Shown here: piece by piece, positions 28,501-36,473 of the stretch
How the letters are laid out: every line of letters starts with the position of its first letter
How positions within the stretch are numbered: position 1 is the stretch's first letter
Source: Granulicella sp.
Lineage (GTDB): Bacteria; Acidobacteriota; Terriglobia; Terriglobales; Acidobacteriaceae
Assembly: GCA_025408425.1 (NCBI GenBank)
Contig: JANXYX010000030.1
Coordinates: 38,942-102,941, forward strand
Reading direction: 5' to 3'
Length of the DNA: 64,000 bases
Notes under the pieces: generated by a model
Told to the model about the DNA's origin: nothing
The model's database searches: none
The model's input: the letters and a program-made list of their open reading frames with translations, nothing else
Program-made: the position numbers and the translations under genes

Positions 28501-29104
28501 CGGCTACAACAGCAATGCAACCTTTCAGAATCCGCGCAATCTGCGGGCAGAGTACGGTCGGCCAGACTTTGATCGCTCACACGTCTTCACCGTCGCGCCC
28601 GTCTGGGATCTTCCCTACTTCAAAAACTCAAATCACTTTCTGGAACGGCAACTCCTTTCGCGTTGGAGTCTATCGGGCCTGGCAGTCATAGAGAGCGGTT
28701 TCGCACTTACCCCAAGCATCACTCTCGGGGATCGTGGCCTTGCCATCCGACCGAATCAAATCGGGACGATCAAGACTCAAGGGAGCGGAAAAATCAGCGC
28801 TGGGGAAAGCAACTACTTCGTCAATGCAGCCGCAACATTCCAGAAACCCGCCTACGGATTCTTCGGAAATGCGGCCAACGGAACCATCATTGGCCCCAAG
28901 GAAGTGGCCGTCAACGTTGCAATTGCTAAAACCATGGCCATGACAGAGCGCGTTGGTGCAAAGCTTACCGTGGAAGCATTCAACGTGATGAACCATCCAA
29001 ACATCAGCGGCATCTCAACGACCTACGGCTCCGGTAATTTTGGCCAGGCCATCAGCGCAGGAGACCAACGCATTATGGAAGCAGCCTTACGCATCAGCTT
29101 CTAA
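25589..29104 (+). CDS. TonB-dependent receptor with carboxypeptidase-regulatory-like N-terminal domain
   Basis: 1171 aa from ATG 25589 (GGAG seven bases ahead; the GTG at 25571 is less likely). A signal peptide (WLTLTALLAVSTFYTFGQ) is followed by a carboxypeptidase-regulatory beta-sandwich (SGSISGTITDGAGAVMSHAQ, then YYSAESLPGGDYTLIISNPG). Next comes a plug domain (QLMLNGRNFQTLATIVPG, VYTIDGVYD) and a long beta-barrel, ending in aromatic-rich MEAALRISF as outer-membrane proteins do. This is the Oar/SusC-like type that is abundant in Acidobacteriota; it takes up oligosaccharides or other large substrates across the outer membrane. Its place after GH29 suggests uptake of pectin fragments. No SusD-like partner is seen. 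Confidence 0.9.
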   Translation: MQQRAERSTSSHRGHRWLTLTALLAVSTFYTFGQNTSSGSISGTITDGAGAVMSHAQIIITNQATGLSRTVTSSDGGYYSAESLPGGDYTLIISNPGFKKIVVKDFHLDPGVRRGADEVLSLGEVTSEVTVEASTIGVQTESSESGGTISSKQVSQLMLNGRNFQTLATIVPGVTAVSGANQLGEGGATGTVQLSVGGTSIEQTVYTIDGVYDSVPSGLITLAVTPTLDSIAEFRILKNNYGAKYGYAGSGQVLVETKSGSRTFHGTGYDYLRNNDLGTAKNFFFKPGTPYGLHQNIFGYSLGGPVMIPHLYNSNRDKGTFFFAGGEWRRTASSQFLTRAFFPQNMRNGDFSASKSLPAAGQLKPLDATSTALLTGRGLNPANCLSTDSNGKLTQINQTCMDPLSVALMNAYFPLPNAVVPGQFNNYVNTKAQRVQQSDVIYRLDHSINDKNQLMARVMYEEVNVIKAARNYNDPAPDPGAAVYSTGLNALVRWTSSFTPHITNSVQIAESFAKTASTLTGRYTIPAGVTIPRPLGNEPLNRIPSIQIDGGWSWLGVGAYPTYSKDGLGIIGDDLSWLKGNHVLQAGGVYMIGIRRANVATGNVPQGNNVFTGVHTGDPAADFLLGVNTSFVQIDSQRSGVFHYRWFESYLQDDWKATPRLSINAGVRWTYYGPTTRDGNTLANFSPSTFDPTQAPVVSTAGGLAVNSSNQAITSTGTLANATNGLVIAGQNGVPNGIVIPRKGYFAPRLGFAYLLTSDGKTSIHGGYGIGYTQAALQNTVILLPNPPFTKNITIFNSLMSNPAAGTAGAPSVQSLQAINQDFRAGMIQTFSLSVEREVIPHAVMTLAYAGNVQQHILSTQLDANFPASQTTPGTTACAAAAANTTIAPSASYQFDPCLNTAATVKSYYRPYKGYDQILSTMSGGSGSYHSGQAGLVYRAKNLTFNLAYTFSRSLTNVVPANPGSNGGGGVGYNSNATFQNPRNLRAEYGRPDFDRSHVFTVAPVWDLPYFKNSNHFLERQLLSRWSLSGLAVIESGFALTPSITLGDRGLAIRPNQIGTIKTQGSGKISAGESNYFVNAAATFQKPAYGFFGNAANGTIIGPKEVAVNVAIAKTMAMTERVGAKLTVEAFNVMNHPNISGISTTYGSGNFGQAISAGDQRIMEAALRISF

Positions 29105-29120
29105 GCATCCCCCACCAATT

Positions 29121-29154
29121 ACGCCCTGCCGGTTCCTGGCAGGGCGTCTTTTTT
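29121..29154 (+). terminator. Rho-independent terminator after the receptor gene
   Basis: ACGCCCTGCC at 29121-29130, loop GGTTCCT, GGCAGGGCGT at 29138-29147, then CTTTTTT. The perfect 10-bp GC-rich stem with a T run starts 16 bases after the stop codon. It also separates the receptor from the convergent cheX gene. Confidence 0.92.
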
Positions 29155-29181
29155 CGTCAGACACAGACGCACACGCGCTAA

Positions 29182-29715
29182 TTATGCTGGTGACATCTCG
29201 CACCGGAGTGTTAGCTTTAGCCCATGGCTGCCAAATAAATAATTGCGGTTCATCCTCAGGGCTGGTGTATTCGGATGAACATGATAGTGATCCCCAGAGA
29301 TCACGGTTGGAATCGATAGCGAGCAACGGGATTGAAGGCAAGGGATCCGATTCTTCCATCCCCCTGCGACCATGTTGCAAAGCTCCCCGACCGCGTCGCA
29401 TATTGAATTCTCAATGTCGTCTGCTGGTGGGGCACCGCCAAACATGGCACTTGTAACGCTCAGGGCAGAAGCACGATTCATTCGAATCTCGCATGTGCCA
29501 CGAATTACTCCCGCCAGGCCCACAATAGCGGTCTTTTCATCGCCTCCACTGGCAGACGATAAAGGTTCGGACTCCATCGGACTGTGAAGGGAGATTTCAC
29601 ATCCCAGCATCATTCCGAATACTTCTGTGAGTGTCTCGTCGATCCGGTGCATATTCCGGTCCGAAAGAAACTCTTCAGTCGTCAGCAACTGCGACTCCGC
29701 CAAAGTGTCAGACAT
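29182..29715 (-). CDS. CheX-like chemotaxis phosphatase
   Basis: 177 aa. The fold has the CheC/CheX/FliY pattern: a repeated alpha-beta unit with AIVGLAGVIRGTCEIRMNRASA, then an acidic helix DAVGELCNMVAGGWKNRI that holds the ExxN active-site pair (E and N three apart) used to dephosphorylate CheY-P. Only one such site is seen, as in CheX. The ATG is preceded by AGGAGAG. The response-regulator gene lies 91 bases upstream on the same strand, so it is probably its substrate and partner. No flagellar or receptor genes are in the window, so the output could be motility or another CheY-like pathway. Confidence 0.83.
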   Translation of the reverse strand: MSDTLAESQLLTTEEFLSDRNMHRIDETLTEVFGMMLGCEISLHSPMESEPLSSASGGDEKTAIVGLAGVIRGTCEIRMNRASALSVTSAMFGGAPPADDIENSICDAVGELCNMVAGGWKNRIPCLQSRCSLSIPTVISGDHYHVHPNTPALRMNRNYLFGSHGLKLTLRCEMSPA

Positions 29716-29806
29716 CGTGCTCGCTCTCCTGGATGTTCCAAAATTAATTTAGGCGTGGTCCACCTCGATGTTGGATCGAGGTTTCACTAATATCGCGCAG
29801 CAACCA

Positions 29807-30184
29807 TCACGCTGCGAGTAGGGGCAGAACGCTGCTCGCAAGCTGGGCTGGCGTAAAAGGCTTTCGAATATATCCCTTCGCGCCTACAGCGATCGCCTGT
29901 AAGACCTGGGATTCGCTACCTTCCGTAGTGACCATAACAATCGGTACCCCGATCGCAAGCTGCTGTTGCTTGATCTGCTTCAGTAGCTCCAAACCATCCA
30001 TGACCGGCATGTTGATGTCACACATGATCAGTTCGACGGTTCGTTGCTGAAGTTGAGTCAGAGCCTGACTGCCGTCCGCAGCCTCCAACACGGTTTCGAA
30101 CTCCAGCCCGGCAAGCTGTAGGGTCCGAACAACTACTTTGCGCATCATCGCTGAATCATCAACAACCAAAACGGTACCCCTCAT
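29807..30184 (-). CDS. CheY-like single-domain response regulator
   Basis: 125 aa, exactly one receiver domain. The acidic pocket is VVDDSAMMRK; the phospho-acceptor lies in IMCDINMPVMDG; the conserved Thr is in VMVTTEG; the Lys is in GYIRKPFTP. All are canonical, unlike the degenerate receiver at 1217. There is no output domain, so signalling is by protein contact as in CheY. It is followed on the same strand by the CheX-like phosphatase, with which it probably forms a unit. Confidence 0.92.
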   Translation of the reverse strand: MRGTVLVVDDSAMMRKVVVRTLQLAGLEFETVLEAADGSQALTQLQQRTVELIMCDINMPVMDGLELLKQIKQQQLAIGVPIVMVTTEGSESQVLQAIAVGAKGYIRKPFTPAQLASSVLPLLAA

Positions 30185-30225
30185 AACGTGCGTTTCCTTT
30201 CGCTTACTAGATCTATATCGACTGA

Positions 30226-30381
30226 ATGCGCAGAAGCTTGATCGAAATCGTCTTTAAGCCGCTACCTCAAGTCGATCCAACTCGCCGTCGACCTGAGATC
30301 ACTAAGGCGAAGACGCTTCTAGGTTGGGAGCCGAAGGTCACCCTTCGACAAGGCTTGGAGTTTCCCTTGAGTTATTTTTAG
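30226..30381 (+). pseudogene. C-terminal remnant of a UDP-glucuronate decarboxylase/NDP-sugar dehydratase-like gene
   Basis: A 51-codon frame whose product, from about residue 6, reads IEIVFKPLPQVDPTRRRPEI, then TKAKTLLGWEPKVTLRQGL. This is the C-terminal tail of extended SDR enzymes such as UDP-glucuronate decarboxylase and dTDP-glucose dehydratase, which have about 310 residues. A TGA in frame cuts it off just before the ATG, and no upstream catalytic part exists here. It is a relic left between the CheY-like gene and the phosphoribosyltransferase gene. Confidence 0.8.
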
Positions 30382-30427
30382 GACTGTGAGGTTCGCGGTT
30401 TAACGATGAGCGACTAGTTAAAACTGA

Positions 30428-31087
30428 TCACAGTTTGTGTGAAGCTAAAAGTGTTTTCGCAGCTCTCTCAAGGAGCGAGCTGACGTCAGAGTCTTCAGTC
30501 TGCGAGAAGTCCTGGTAGAACTGACCGACGCCAACGAAAAACTCGGGCTTGTCCAAACAAACAAATTCATCAGCTACCCTCTTGATTTGCTCCTCTGCAT
30601 CGGATGGCGCTACCGGTACAGCCACCACGATTCTTTTCGGTTGGAGCGTTCGCAAGGCACTTATTGCCGCAAGCATGCTCGAGCCGGTGGCTATTCCATC
30701 ATCCACAAGAATGGCGTTCTTTCCCTGGACAGAGATATCTGGCCGGACGCCACGATACATTTGCTCGCGCCGTTGCAGCTCAGCTTCCTGAGTCGCAATT
30801 GTTTCGGCAACTTGTTCTTCGGTAATTCCGAAGCTGGCGATCAGTTGCTGATCGAGGATGCGGACTCCACCGCTGGCAATTGCTCCCATCGCGAGTTCTC
30901 GTTGTCCCGGTGTTCCGAGCTTGCGGACCAGCAGGATATCGAGCGGTGCGTGAAGCGCCTGCGCGACTTCGAATGCAACCGGCACCCCGCCTCTGGGGAT
31001 ACCGAGTATCAATACATCTTTTCGATTCGCATAGCTTGCGAGCCTTTTTGCTAACTGCTTGCCTGCGTCAACTCTGTCACGAAACAT
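30428..31087 (-). CDS. Type I phosphoribosyltransferase-family protein
   Basis: 219 aa from ATG 31087, preferred over a far upstream start because GGATGG lies ahead of it and the domain begins at once (MFRDRVDAGKQLAKRL). The PRPP-binding motif is AILVDDGIATGSSM, with the two Asp residues. DVLILGIPRGGVPVAFEVAQ is the N-terminal strand and loop. LVRKLGTPGQRELAMGAIA fits the subfamily of standalone PRTases of unknown substrate often placed among stress-response genes. It is the last of four leftward genes, one of which makes PRPP. Confidence 0.85.
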   Translation of the reverse strand: MFRDRVDAGKQLAKRLASYANRKDVLILGIPRGGVPVAFEVAQALHAPLDILLVRKLGTPGQRELAMGAIASGGVRILDQQLIASFGITEEQVAETIATQEAELQRREQMYRGVRPDISVQGKNAILVDDGIATGSSMLAAISALRTLQPKRIVVAVPVAPSDAEEQIKRVADEFVCLDKPEFFVGVGQFYQDFSQTEDSDVSSLLERAAKTLLASHKL

Positions 31088-31179
31088 ACAACCACCATCC
31101 TCGCGTTCCCACGTGACCGCCAAACTTGGAGTCGTGCTCACTCATGAGCCGAGCCTGCCTAACGCGCAGAAATGAACGT

Positions 31180-31836
31180 TCAGGCTGCCGGTTGCTTCGT
31201 AACTCGCCGAGTGCCCTGCTTGGCCACGATCCATACACTACTGGCTTGGGGACCCTTGTCTCCTTGCTCTTCGGCAAAAGTGACGCTTGTCCCAACTGTG
31301 AGGCGATCGAAGGCCTGGTTGAGTAGGCTATCTTTATGAAAATAAATTTCACGCCCGTCCGGTGTTACAAGGAAACCGTAGTCTTTGTCCTGAAATAGCT
31401 GGGTGACCTTCGCCACTGAAGGCATTTCGCGATGTTTCACATCGCCATGTTGACGGCGGGCGTAGTCCTGTAAGCGGCGGCCCGCGGCCTTGAAAGCGTT
31501 ATTGATGGCTTGATGAAGGTTCCTATGCGGCCGCGCCTCCAGATGCTTCGTGATCTCAGCTTCGCCGAGCCGTCGTGCCCCGGTCGCCAGGCTGGGCTCG
31601 TGCTTGATCACGAGTTCCCCGCCCGGCAAGGTCAGATCGATGCGAACGTGGTATGGACTACCTTCCTGATGGCTCAGCGGACGTTCAACCGCTACCCGGC
31701 AGCCCATGATTCGCTTATAGAAGGCCTCAAGTTTTAAGGCTTCCGATTGGATCCATTGCTCGGCAACAGGCAGCGCCTCCATATTCCGAAATGTGATTTG
31801 CAAAGGGAATTTTGTCGTTACATCGGTTGGGTTCAT
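31180..31836 (-). CDS. HPF/RaiA ribosome-hibernation domain fused to a cold-shock domain
   Basis: 218 aa from ATG 31836 (GGAGAG five bases ahead; the open frame reaches further upstream but with no domain). Residues about 10-110 resemble HPF/RaiA (PLQITFRNMEALPVAEQWI, then YHVRIDLTLPGGELVIKHEP); HLEARPHRNLHQAINNAFKAAGRRLQDY, given in parts, is the end of the fold. Residues about 135-200 are a cold-shock/OB fold (GFLVTPDGREIYFHKDSLL). Such fusions probably bind ribosomes and RNA in stationary phase or stress. An extended hairpin covers its ribosome site (see the regulatory entry). Confidence 0.85.
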   Translation of the reverse strand: MNPTDVTTKFPLQITFRNMEALPVAEQWIQSEALKLEAFYKRIMGCRVAVERPLSHQEGSPYHVRIDLTLPGGELVIKHEPSLATGARRLGEAEITKHLEARPHRNLHQAINNAFKAAGRRLQDYARRQHGDVKHREMPSVAKVTQLFQDKDYGFLVTPDGREIYFHKDSLLNQAFDRLTVGTSVTFAEEQGDKGPQASSVWIVAKQGTRRVTKQPAA

Positions 31837-31840
31837 AAAT

Positions 31841-31880
31841 ACTCTCCGATACCTGCCGAAGAGAGCAGATATCGGAGAGT
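31841..31880 (-). promoter_or_regulatory. Leader hairpin that buries the ribosome site of the HPF-CSD gene
   Basis: Read on the minus strand, ACTCTCCGATA (31880-31870) pairs perfectly with TATCGGAGAGT (31851-31841). A T-G pair and CTGC/GCAG extend it inward to about 16 pairs around the loop TCTCTTCG. The 3' arm holds GGAGAG, the likely Shine-Dalgarno sequence, and ends four bases before the ATG. This would block translation until opened, by heat, a factor or a trans RNA. A DNA operator is the alternative reading. Confidence 0.65.
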
Positions 31881-32071
31881 GTATTGGCTTAGTGCGAATA
31901 GTAGCTGTGAGCGCTGTCACACTCGCGAAGGAATCAAGAGGCATGATCGAGGTTGTGAAAACGCTCGCAGGCGGGACGGCGAGCGGCAGAGCAAGGAGAA
32001 TCAGGGCTTATTCGGCGGTTAGGAGGCTGGCGCCGCAGGCTTGGGCGGCCGGCTTCTCCTTCTGTACGCCA

Positions 32072-33112
32072 TTACCGCCGGGACCTCATTTCTGCAATAT
32101 TTGCACCAACTTCGAGGAGTCGCTGTTCCTGATCCCAACGCGTCAGTGTGCCAAGAGGGATACATAATTTCTGCATTTTATCGGCGATGCTTTTCGCTTC
32201 GGTTTCGCGGGCAAGGCGCGCCTGACAGTACTCAATCATTGTCGGATGCAAGCGCAGGCATGTTGGGCCGTCCTTCTCATTCAATTCCACCAGGAAAATA
32301 AAGGATTGGTCGTTCCGTTCGACGGGATCTATCGCATAGTCGTCAACGAAGTTCCCCGCGCTATATAGGATCGGGCGGTTCTTATAGAACTCGATGCCTC
32401 TGAAGACATGACTTGAATGCCCAAAAACAATATCTGCTCCCGCGTCAACGAGTGCATGGGCAAACTGAATGTGCTCTTCCGGAGGCGCGTAGCCCCAATT
32501 CGATCCCCAGTGAGCCGATACGATCAGCACATCCAGATCGGTGCGTCCGCGGACAATATCCAGCAGACGTTGGGCGCGTGGGTCTTGAGGAGTTACCGGC
32601 ATGTAGAAGGTGCCAGAGCGCTGAGACGTAGCTTCCCAAGGCGCTTCGTTGTCGGTAAAAGCAAGCAGACCCAGGCGCCAGCCGTGGATTTGATATCTGG
32701 CGATCTGAGAGGCCTGGGTCAAGTTGGCACCTGCGCCGCTGTGGATGATTCTTGCCTGGTCCAGCACCTCTAACATTTGCAGAAGTGCATCATAGCCATA
32801 ATCCAGAACATGATTGTTCGCAATAGAAACCAAGTTAATCCCCGCAGCGGTAAGTGACGCTATGTTCTTAGCTGCTGAGCGAAAATGGAACGCCTTCTCA
32901 TATTCTGACCAGGGTTCTCCCCGGTCAGACAAGACGCATTCGAGGTTACAGATGCGCACGTCAGCGCTGTGAAACAGAGGCAATGTGTCTCCCCACGGAA
33001 ACTCCGGCGGGTACCGTTTCAGTGCCTGGTCCACTCCGCGCCCCATCATGCAGTCGCCTACGATCAGTATCTGTAGCGTCTCTTGCTTCGCGGATGTAGG
33101 TTGAATTGTCAT
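32072..33112 (-). CDS. CapA-family metallophosphatase-like protein
   Basis: 346 aa from ATG 33112, with GAGGATG ahead of it. Motifs of the CapA/PGA_cap family, which has a calcineurin-like fold: LIVGDCMMGRGVDQAL, VRICNLECVLSD, LVSIANNHVLDYGYDAL, VLIVSAHWGSNWGY and DIVFGHSSHVFRGIE, together giving Asp, Asn and His metal ligands. Family members take part in poly-gamma-glutamate capsule formation, but many function elsewhere and this one has no signal peptide or capsule genes nearby. It is in a leftward group with PRPP synthetase and the phosphoribosyltransferase. Confidence 0.85.
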   Translation of the reverse strand: MTIQPTSAKQETLQILIVGDCMMGRGVDQALKRYPPEFPWGDTLPLFHSADVRICNLECVLSDRGEPWSEYEKAFHFRSAAKNIASLTAAGINLVSIANNHVLDYGYDALLQMLEVLDQARIIHSGAGANLTQASQIARYQIHGWRLGLLAFTDNEAPWEATSQRSGTFYMPVTPQDPRAQRLLDIVRGRTDLDVLIVSAHWGSNWGYAPPEEHIQFAHALVDAGADIVFGHSSHVFRGIEFYKNRPILYSAGNFVDDYAIDPVERNDQSFIFLVELNEKDGPTCLRLHPTMIEYCQARLARETEAKSIADKMQKLCIPLGTLTRWDQEQRLLEVGANIAEMRSRR

Positions 33113-33152
33113 GGCTTCATCCTCAAGTCGCGACCTTGGGCAAGGCTTCCTG

Positions 33153-34061
33153 TCAGCTAACGGGTTGCGGTAATGTCGTGTATGAGAGCATGTGTTCCAG
33201 CAGTGGTCCAATCGGCAAAGTAGTAATCCGGCACTCATCCAAAATATCCTTTGTTGCCGGAACCGTACCGGTACAAAAGATCCGCTGGACTTTGAGTGAC
33301 CATAAATCCTTCCAGTCGGTTCCCGTGAATAAGCCGTGTGTCACCATGATGTATATCTCCGAGGCGCCGGCTTGCAGCAGTTTTTCGCAAGCTGAGACCA
33401 GTGTTGCTCCGGTATCGAGAATGTCGTCGATAATCAGCACCCGCGGTCCTATGCTGCCAAACAGGTCTGAGTGCTTAATTCCTTTTTCATCTCGTTGCTT
33501 CTGGAAATAAGGAATGCCTATTATCGGCCTGCCCAGAGCTTCGCTGACCGCCTTGCAGCGCGGTATGGCCCCATGGTCGGGTGCAACGATCGTCGCATCA
33601 GTGAGTTGGTACTTCGTGACTGCATTTGCGAAGATCTCCACTGGAAAAGTTGAAACCAGTGGGATAGGAAACAACTGCTTATCGCGTTCGCTGTGGACGT
33701 CGATTGTAAGTACTTCATCGACATCCGAAGCCTGAAGCATAGAACCGACCCAGGCAGCCGCAAGACTTTCTCCCGGCTTCTCCTTGTCCTGACGGCTATA
33801 CGCAAGATAAGGAAGGAATGCTGTTACCTTCCAGGATCCGTCTTTTTTCAGCGTATGGGACAGCAACGACAGGGAGAGGAGTCGCTCATCAGGAGGTGCC
33901 ACCGAACCGAGCACCACACAATGCTCCATTCGGACCGGCGTCCGGACGCTGATGAACAGTTCCCCATTTGCGAATCGGCCGATATCAAATTTTCCCCTTT
34001 GCTTGGTCGGCTGCAGAGTGTCAAGCATGTGCTCGTGATCGGCAAAAGCAAAAACAATCAT
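33153..34061 (-). CDS. Ribose-phosphate pyrophosphokinase (PRPP synthetase), divergent
   Basis: 302 aa from ATG 34061. PRPP synthetase signatures: RFANGELFISVRTPVR with the family NGE, DVHSERDKQLFPIP for metal binding, IVAPDHGAIPRC, and the PRPP loop VLIIDDILDTGATLVSA. It makes PRPP from ribose 5-phosphate and ATP. The N terminus is shorter than in housekeeping Prs and the catalytic flexible loop is divergent (AYSRQDKEK). I take it as a second copy that serves the phosphoribosyltransferase in the same leftward group. Confidence 0.85.
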   Translation of the reverse strand: MIVFAFADHEHMLDTLQPTKQRGKFDIGRFANGELFISVRTPVRMEHCVVLGSVAPPDERLLSLSLLSHTLKKDGSWKVTAFLPYLAYSRQDKEKPGESLAAAWVGSMLQASDVDEVLTIDVHSERDKQLFPIPLVSTFPVEIFANAVTKYQLTDATIVAPDHGAIPRCKAVSEALGRPIIGIPYFQKQRDEKGIKHSDLFGSIGPRVLIIDDILDTGATLVSACEKLLQAGASEIYIMVTHGLFTGTDWKDLWSLKVQRIFCTGTVPATKDILDECRITTLPIGPLLEHMLSYTTLPQPVS

Positions 34062-34265
34062 GGTCTCAACGCTCCAATACATCTCGAGTGACGCCTTGCT
34101 CAAAACAGCAGGATGTTCGCTGGAGAAAGATCGACCGTGCAGCCATGACTTTCACGCCAAACAAGAGAATGGGTATCTCCATCTCACGCCCGCTTCGAAA
34201 GCTGTAGTGGAGTATCGGAAGACCGCCAGCCAGTTTCTTTATATGGGGAAGTCGCTCCAATTTCT

Positions 34266-34523
34266 GTGACGCCGCTCACATATATATCATTCGTCAGTAA
34301 AATCACGTTGGACTCAGAATCCATCACTGAAATGGACATCGTTCCCCTCCATAGCGTGGGCAGACTGCTCCTTTTCGCCGCGGCTGGTTCCGGCGATTCA
34401 TCAGTCGACATGGACATGATGTCGCCGACGAAGGTTTTCGTCGCTGCGAAAGAGATAGTCGGACTAGCCCCGGGAGAGGCCGTTGATATTGACGCGGATG
34501 ACGTCACCTACTCTTCGCCATAG
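34266..34523 (+). pseudogene. Truncated gene fragment, possibly the N-terminal part of an acidobacterial hydrolase
   Basis: An 85-codon frame reads LHSVGRLLLFAAAGSGDSSV, MDMMSPTKVFVAAKEIVG, then LAPGEAVDIDADDVTYSSP, and stops. The last part is like the segment that precedes the catalytic domain in some large esterase-like proteins (memory only, not a search). It stops exactly where the kinase-TPR remnant on the other strand begins, so it looks cut by a rearrangement. No function is assigned. Confidence 0.4.
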
Positions 34524-35826
34524 TAGACGGCCTCCGGTGCCGTGGCGCTGACGACGATTCCACGTAACCCTAGAATTTTTTGGAACTCGGCAGCGGCTTC
34601 AACCCCTCGTTTTTCGGCCAGATAGGCTTCGCCTCGCACATAGATCGGATACAGCGCTCCGACAAAGCCAACCGAGTTGGAGCCGGGCCAGCCCAAATCG
34701 TAGGGAGCCGCGGTCTGCAGCAGTTCTACAGCTTGCGCGGGGTTTTGGTGATCCAGTGCGAGAAAAGCTCGCAGCGTTGGCAAGTAACTGAACTTCACCA
34801 AAGTATCTTCCGGAAAGCGCTTCTCCAGATCATTGGCGAAGTTTTGAGACTGGATCGCTTCACCCGACAAAGCCAATGCGAATGCGGCGCCATACTCCAC
34901 ATCGCGTCCGGTCGAGAGCTGAAGCGCCGCCAACGCACTGCGCCGTGCCTCAGGCGCGTTACCCAGGAAAGCTTCCCGTGCTGCTGCTCCTGCCTCATGC
35001 TGGGCGGCCCGCTCTCGCTGGCCGCCCTGTACAGCCAGGTCTTCGGCGCGCGTTGACAACGTTCTCGCTTGTCGCAAATGACCGAGATACGCCTGCGCGT
35101 AGGCTGCTTCCCCTGTTAGCCAGTCTTCGGCTCCTAGCCTTCCCTGCCCTGCGGCCAGGATTCGCTCCATCGCCGCATTGTCATTCTTCAAGAATGCGAT
35201 CTCGTAACTCAGGATCAAGAATTCAGGAATCTCAGGCATGCGCCCGGAAGCCTGCTGAACCGTCTTTTCGGCGTCATCAAGACGGTTCAGGGAAATAAGA
35301 CTGGAGCCAAGATTCATGTATCCCGGAGCGAAATCCGGATCAAGTTCGATCGACCTTTTGGCTTCTTTGCCAGACTTCTCATACTGACCCGAAGCTACAA
35401 CCAGCATGGCCATCAGCCATGCGGAACGGGGTCACGCGGATAAGTACGCGACCACAATTCGCAAACCTCTTGCACCTTCTCGAGATTTCCGGTCACTTGC
35501 AGATCGTAGGAGGCAGTAATGAACAACTTCTCGCGGTCACTGGCGCGATCGCGCAACTCGTACGCTTTGGCGGTATTCTGCGCGGAGAGAACAGACTCGC
35601 CGATGTCCGCGTACATGCGGCCCACCATGGCATAGCCCATCGCAAACTTGGGATCAATCTCAATGGCGCGCTGGAAGAGCGGCAGGGCGGCGGTAGGGCC
35701 GCTCGAAAAGAGAGACTTCCACCCACCGCTATAGGCCTTCAACAATACGATGTTCAATGCTGCGACGAGCATCAACGACCTCGGGAAGTCGTCGGGACCT
35801 CGCAATATACGGATGGCACCGTTCAC
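34508..35826 (-). pseudogene. TPR part of a Ser/Thr-kinase-like gene, frameshifted and truncated
   Basis: Reading leftward, the first part (35826-35413) has AYSGGWKSLFSSGPTAALPL and AIEIDPKFAMGYAMVGRMYA, ending at YPRDPVPHG. The TPR array then continues in another frame (GQYEKSGKEAKRSIELDPDF to RGIVVSATAPEA). This is the TPR C-terminal half of the PknB-type kinases of Acidobacteriota; the kinase domain is missing, one frameshift is at about 35413, and the last TPR units are cut off at 34508. It is a decayed remnant, not an active signalling protein. Confidence 0.75.
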
Positions 35827-36147
35827 TCGTTCTTCTGGACGAAGTCAACGGGGATGCAGGATCTCGGAACGTTGCCTGGAGCCTTCGCAACCATCGCCGG
35901 TTGCTGCCACACTATTAACAATCGAGAGGAAGTAGTTGGGTTTTCTATCGATGGAACAGGCTCGACCGCCTTTGTATGGAAAGACAAAGTAATCACTGAC
36001 CTCAACACACTCATCCCTGCCGACTCCACATTGCATCTGCTGAATGCCGAAGCACTGAATGATGCTGGGGAGATCGTGGGTCAGGCTTGTGTTGTGCCTG
36101 CCTGTACCGAATTCCACGCGTACCGCGCTTCCCCCAAAGAGCAATAA
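35750..36147 (+). pseudogene. Fragment of an extracellular HAF-repeat protein
   Basis: The region reads AATSINDLG, then after a frame change near 35784 REVVGTSQYTDGTVHSFFW, TGMQDLGTLPG, NNREEVVGFSIDGTGSTAFV and NDAGEIVGQACVV. The recurring (I/L)ND-x-G-x-VVG and DLGTLPG units are HAF repeats, found in exported proteins of Acidobacteria and myxobacteria. The 5' part and signal peptide are missing. It abuts the kinase-TPR remnant on the opposite strand, so this is a junction of two gene fragments. Confidence 0.7.
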
Positions 36148-36473
36148 ACCCGGTGATTCGCATTACGGAGGCAGACGGGGGCAGGCGTTGGACACTTTCA
36201 ACGCTTACCCCTATTCCTGCTCTCCCAGGAAGCGCCCCCATGCAAAGCTGTACGTGGGTGATAGGTCCCGAACTCGCCCAGACTACATTGAAGGTGTACC
36301 CTCAAATTCGTCGTGTAAGTAGCAGAATTTTATTGTCATTCCCGGCTTGAAACTGTTTACATATGGGACTGTGATTCGAATAGAAATCGCGTGACCGAAA
36401 GTACAATCTGGAGCAATTCTCATGAAGCCGTTTTTCACGTCGTGAACTGTTTAAGTCTGGCCTGCTGGCATCG

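Noticed and set aside
34184..34507. 107-codon minus-strand frame between PRPP synthetase and the TPR remnant
   Set aside because: Ser/Thr-rich with no motif; the plus-strand frame here looks more protein-like, so I took the minus frame as a shadow.
36340..36360. GAAACTGTTTAC-like half palindrome before the GH2 gene, as a LacI operator
   Set aside because: Only one arm fits GTTTAC; the other is degenerate, so the match is at chance level.
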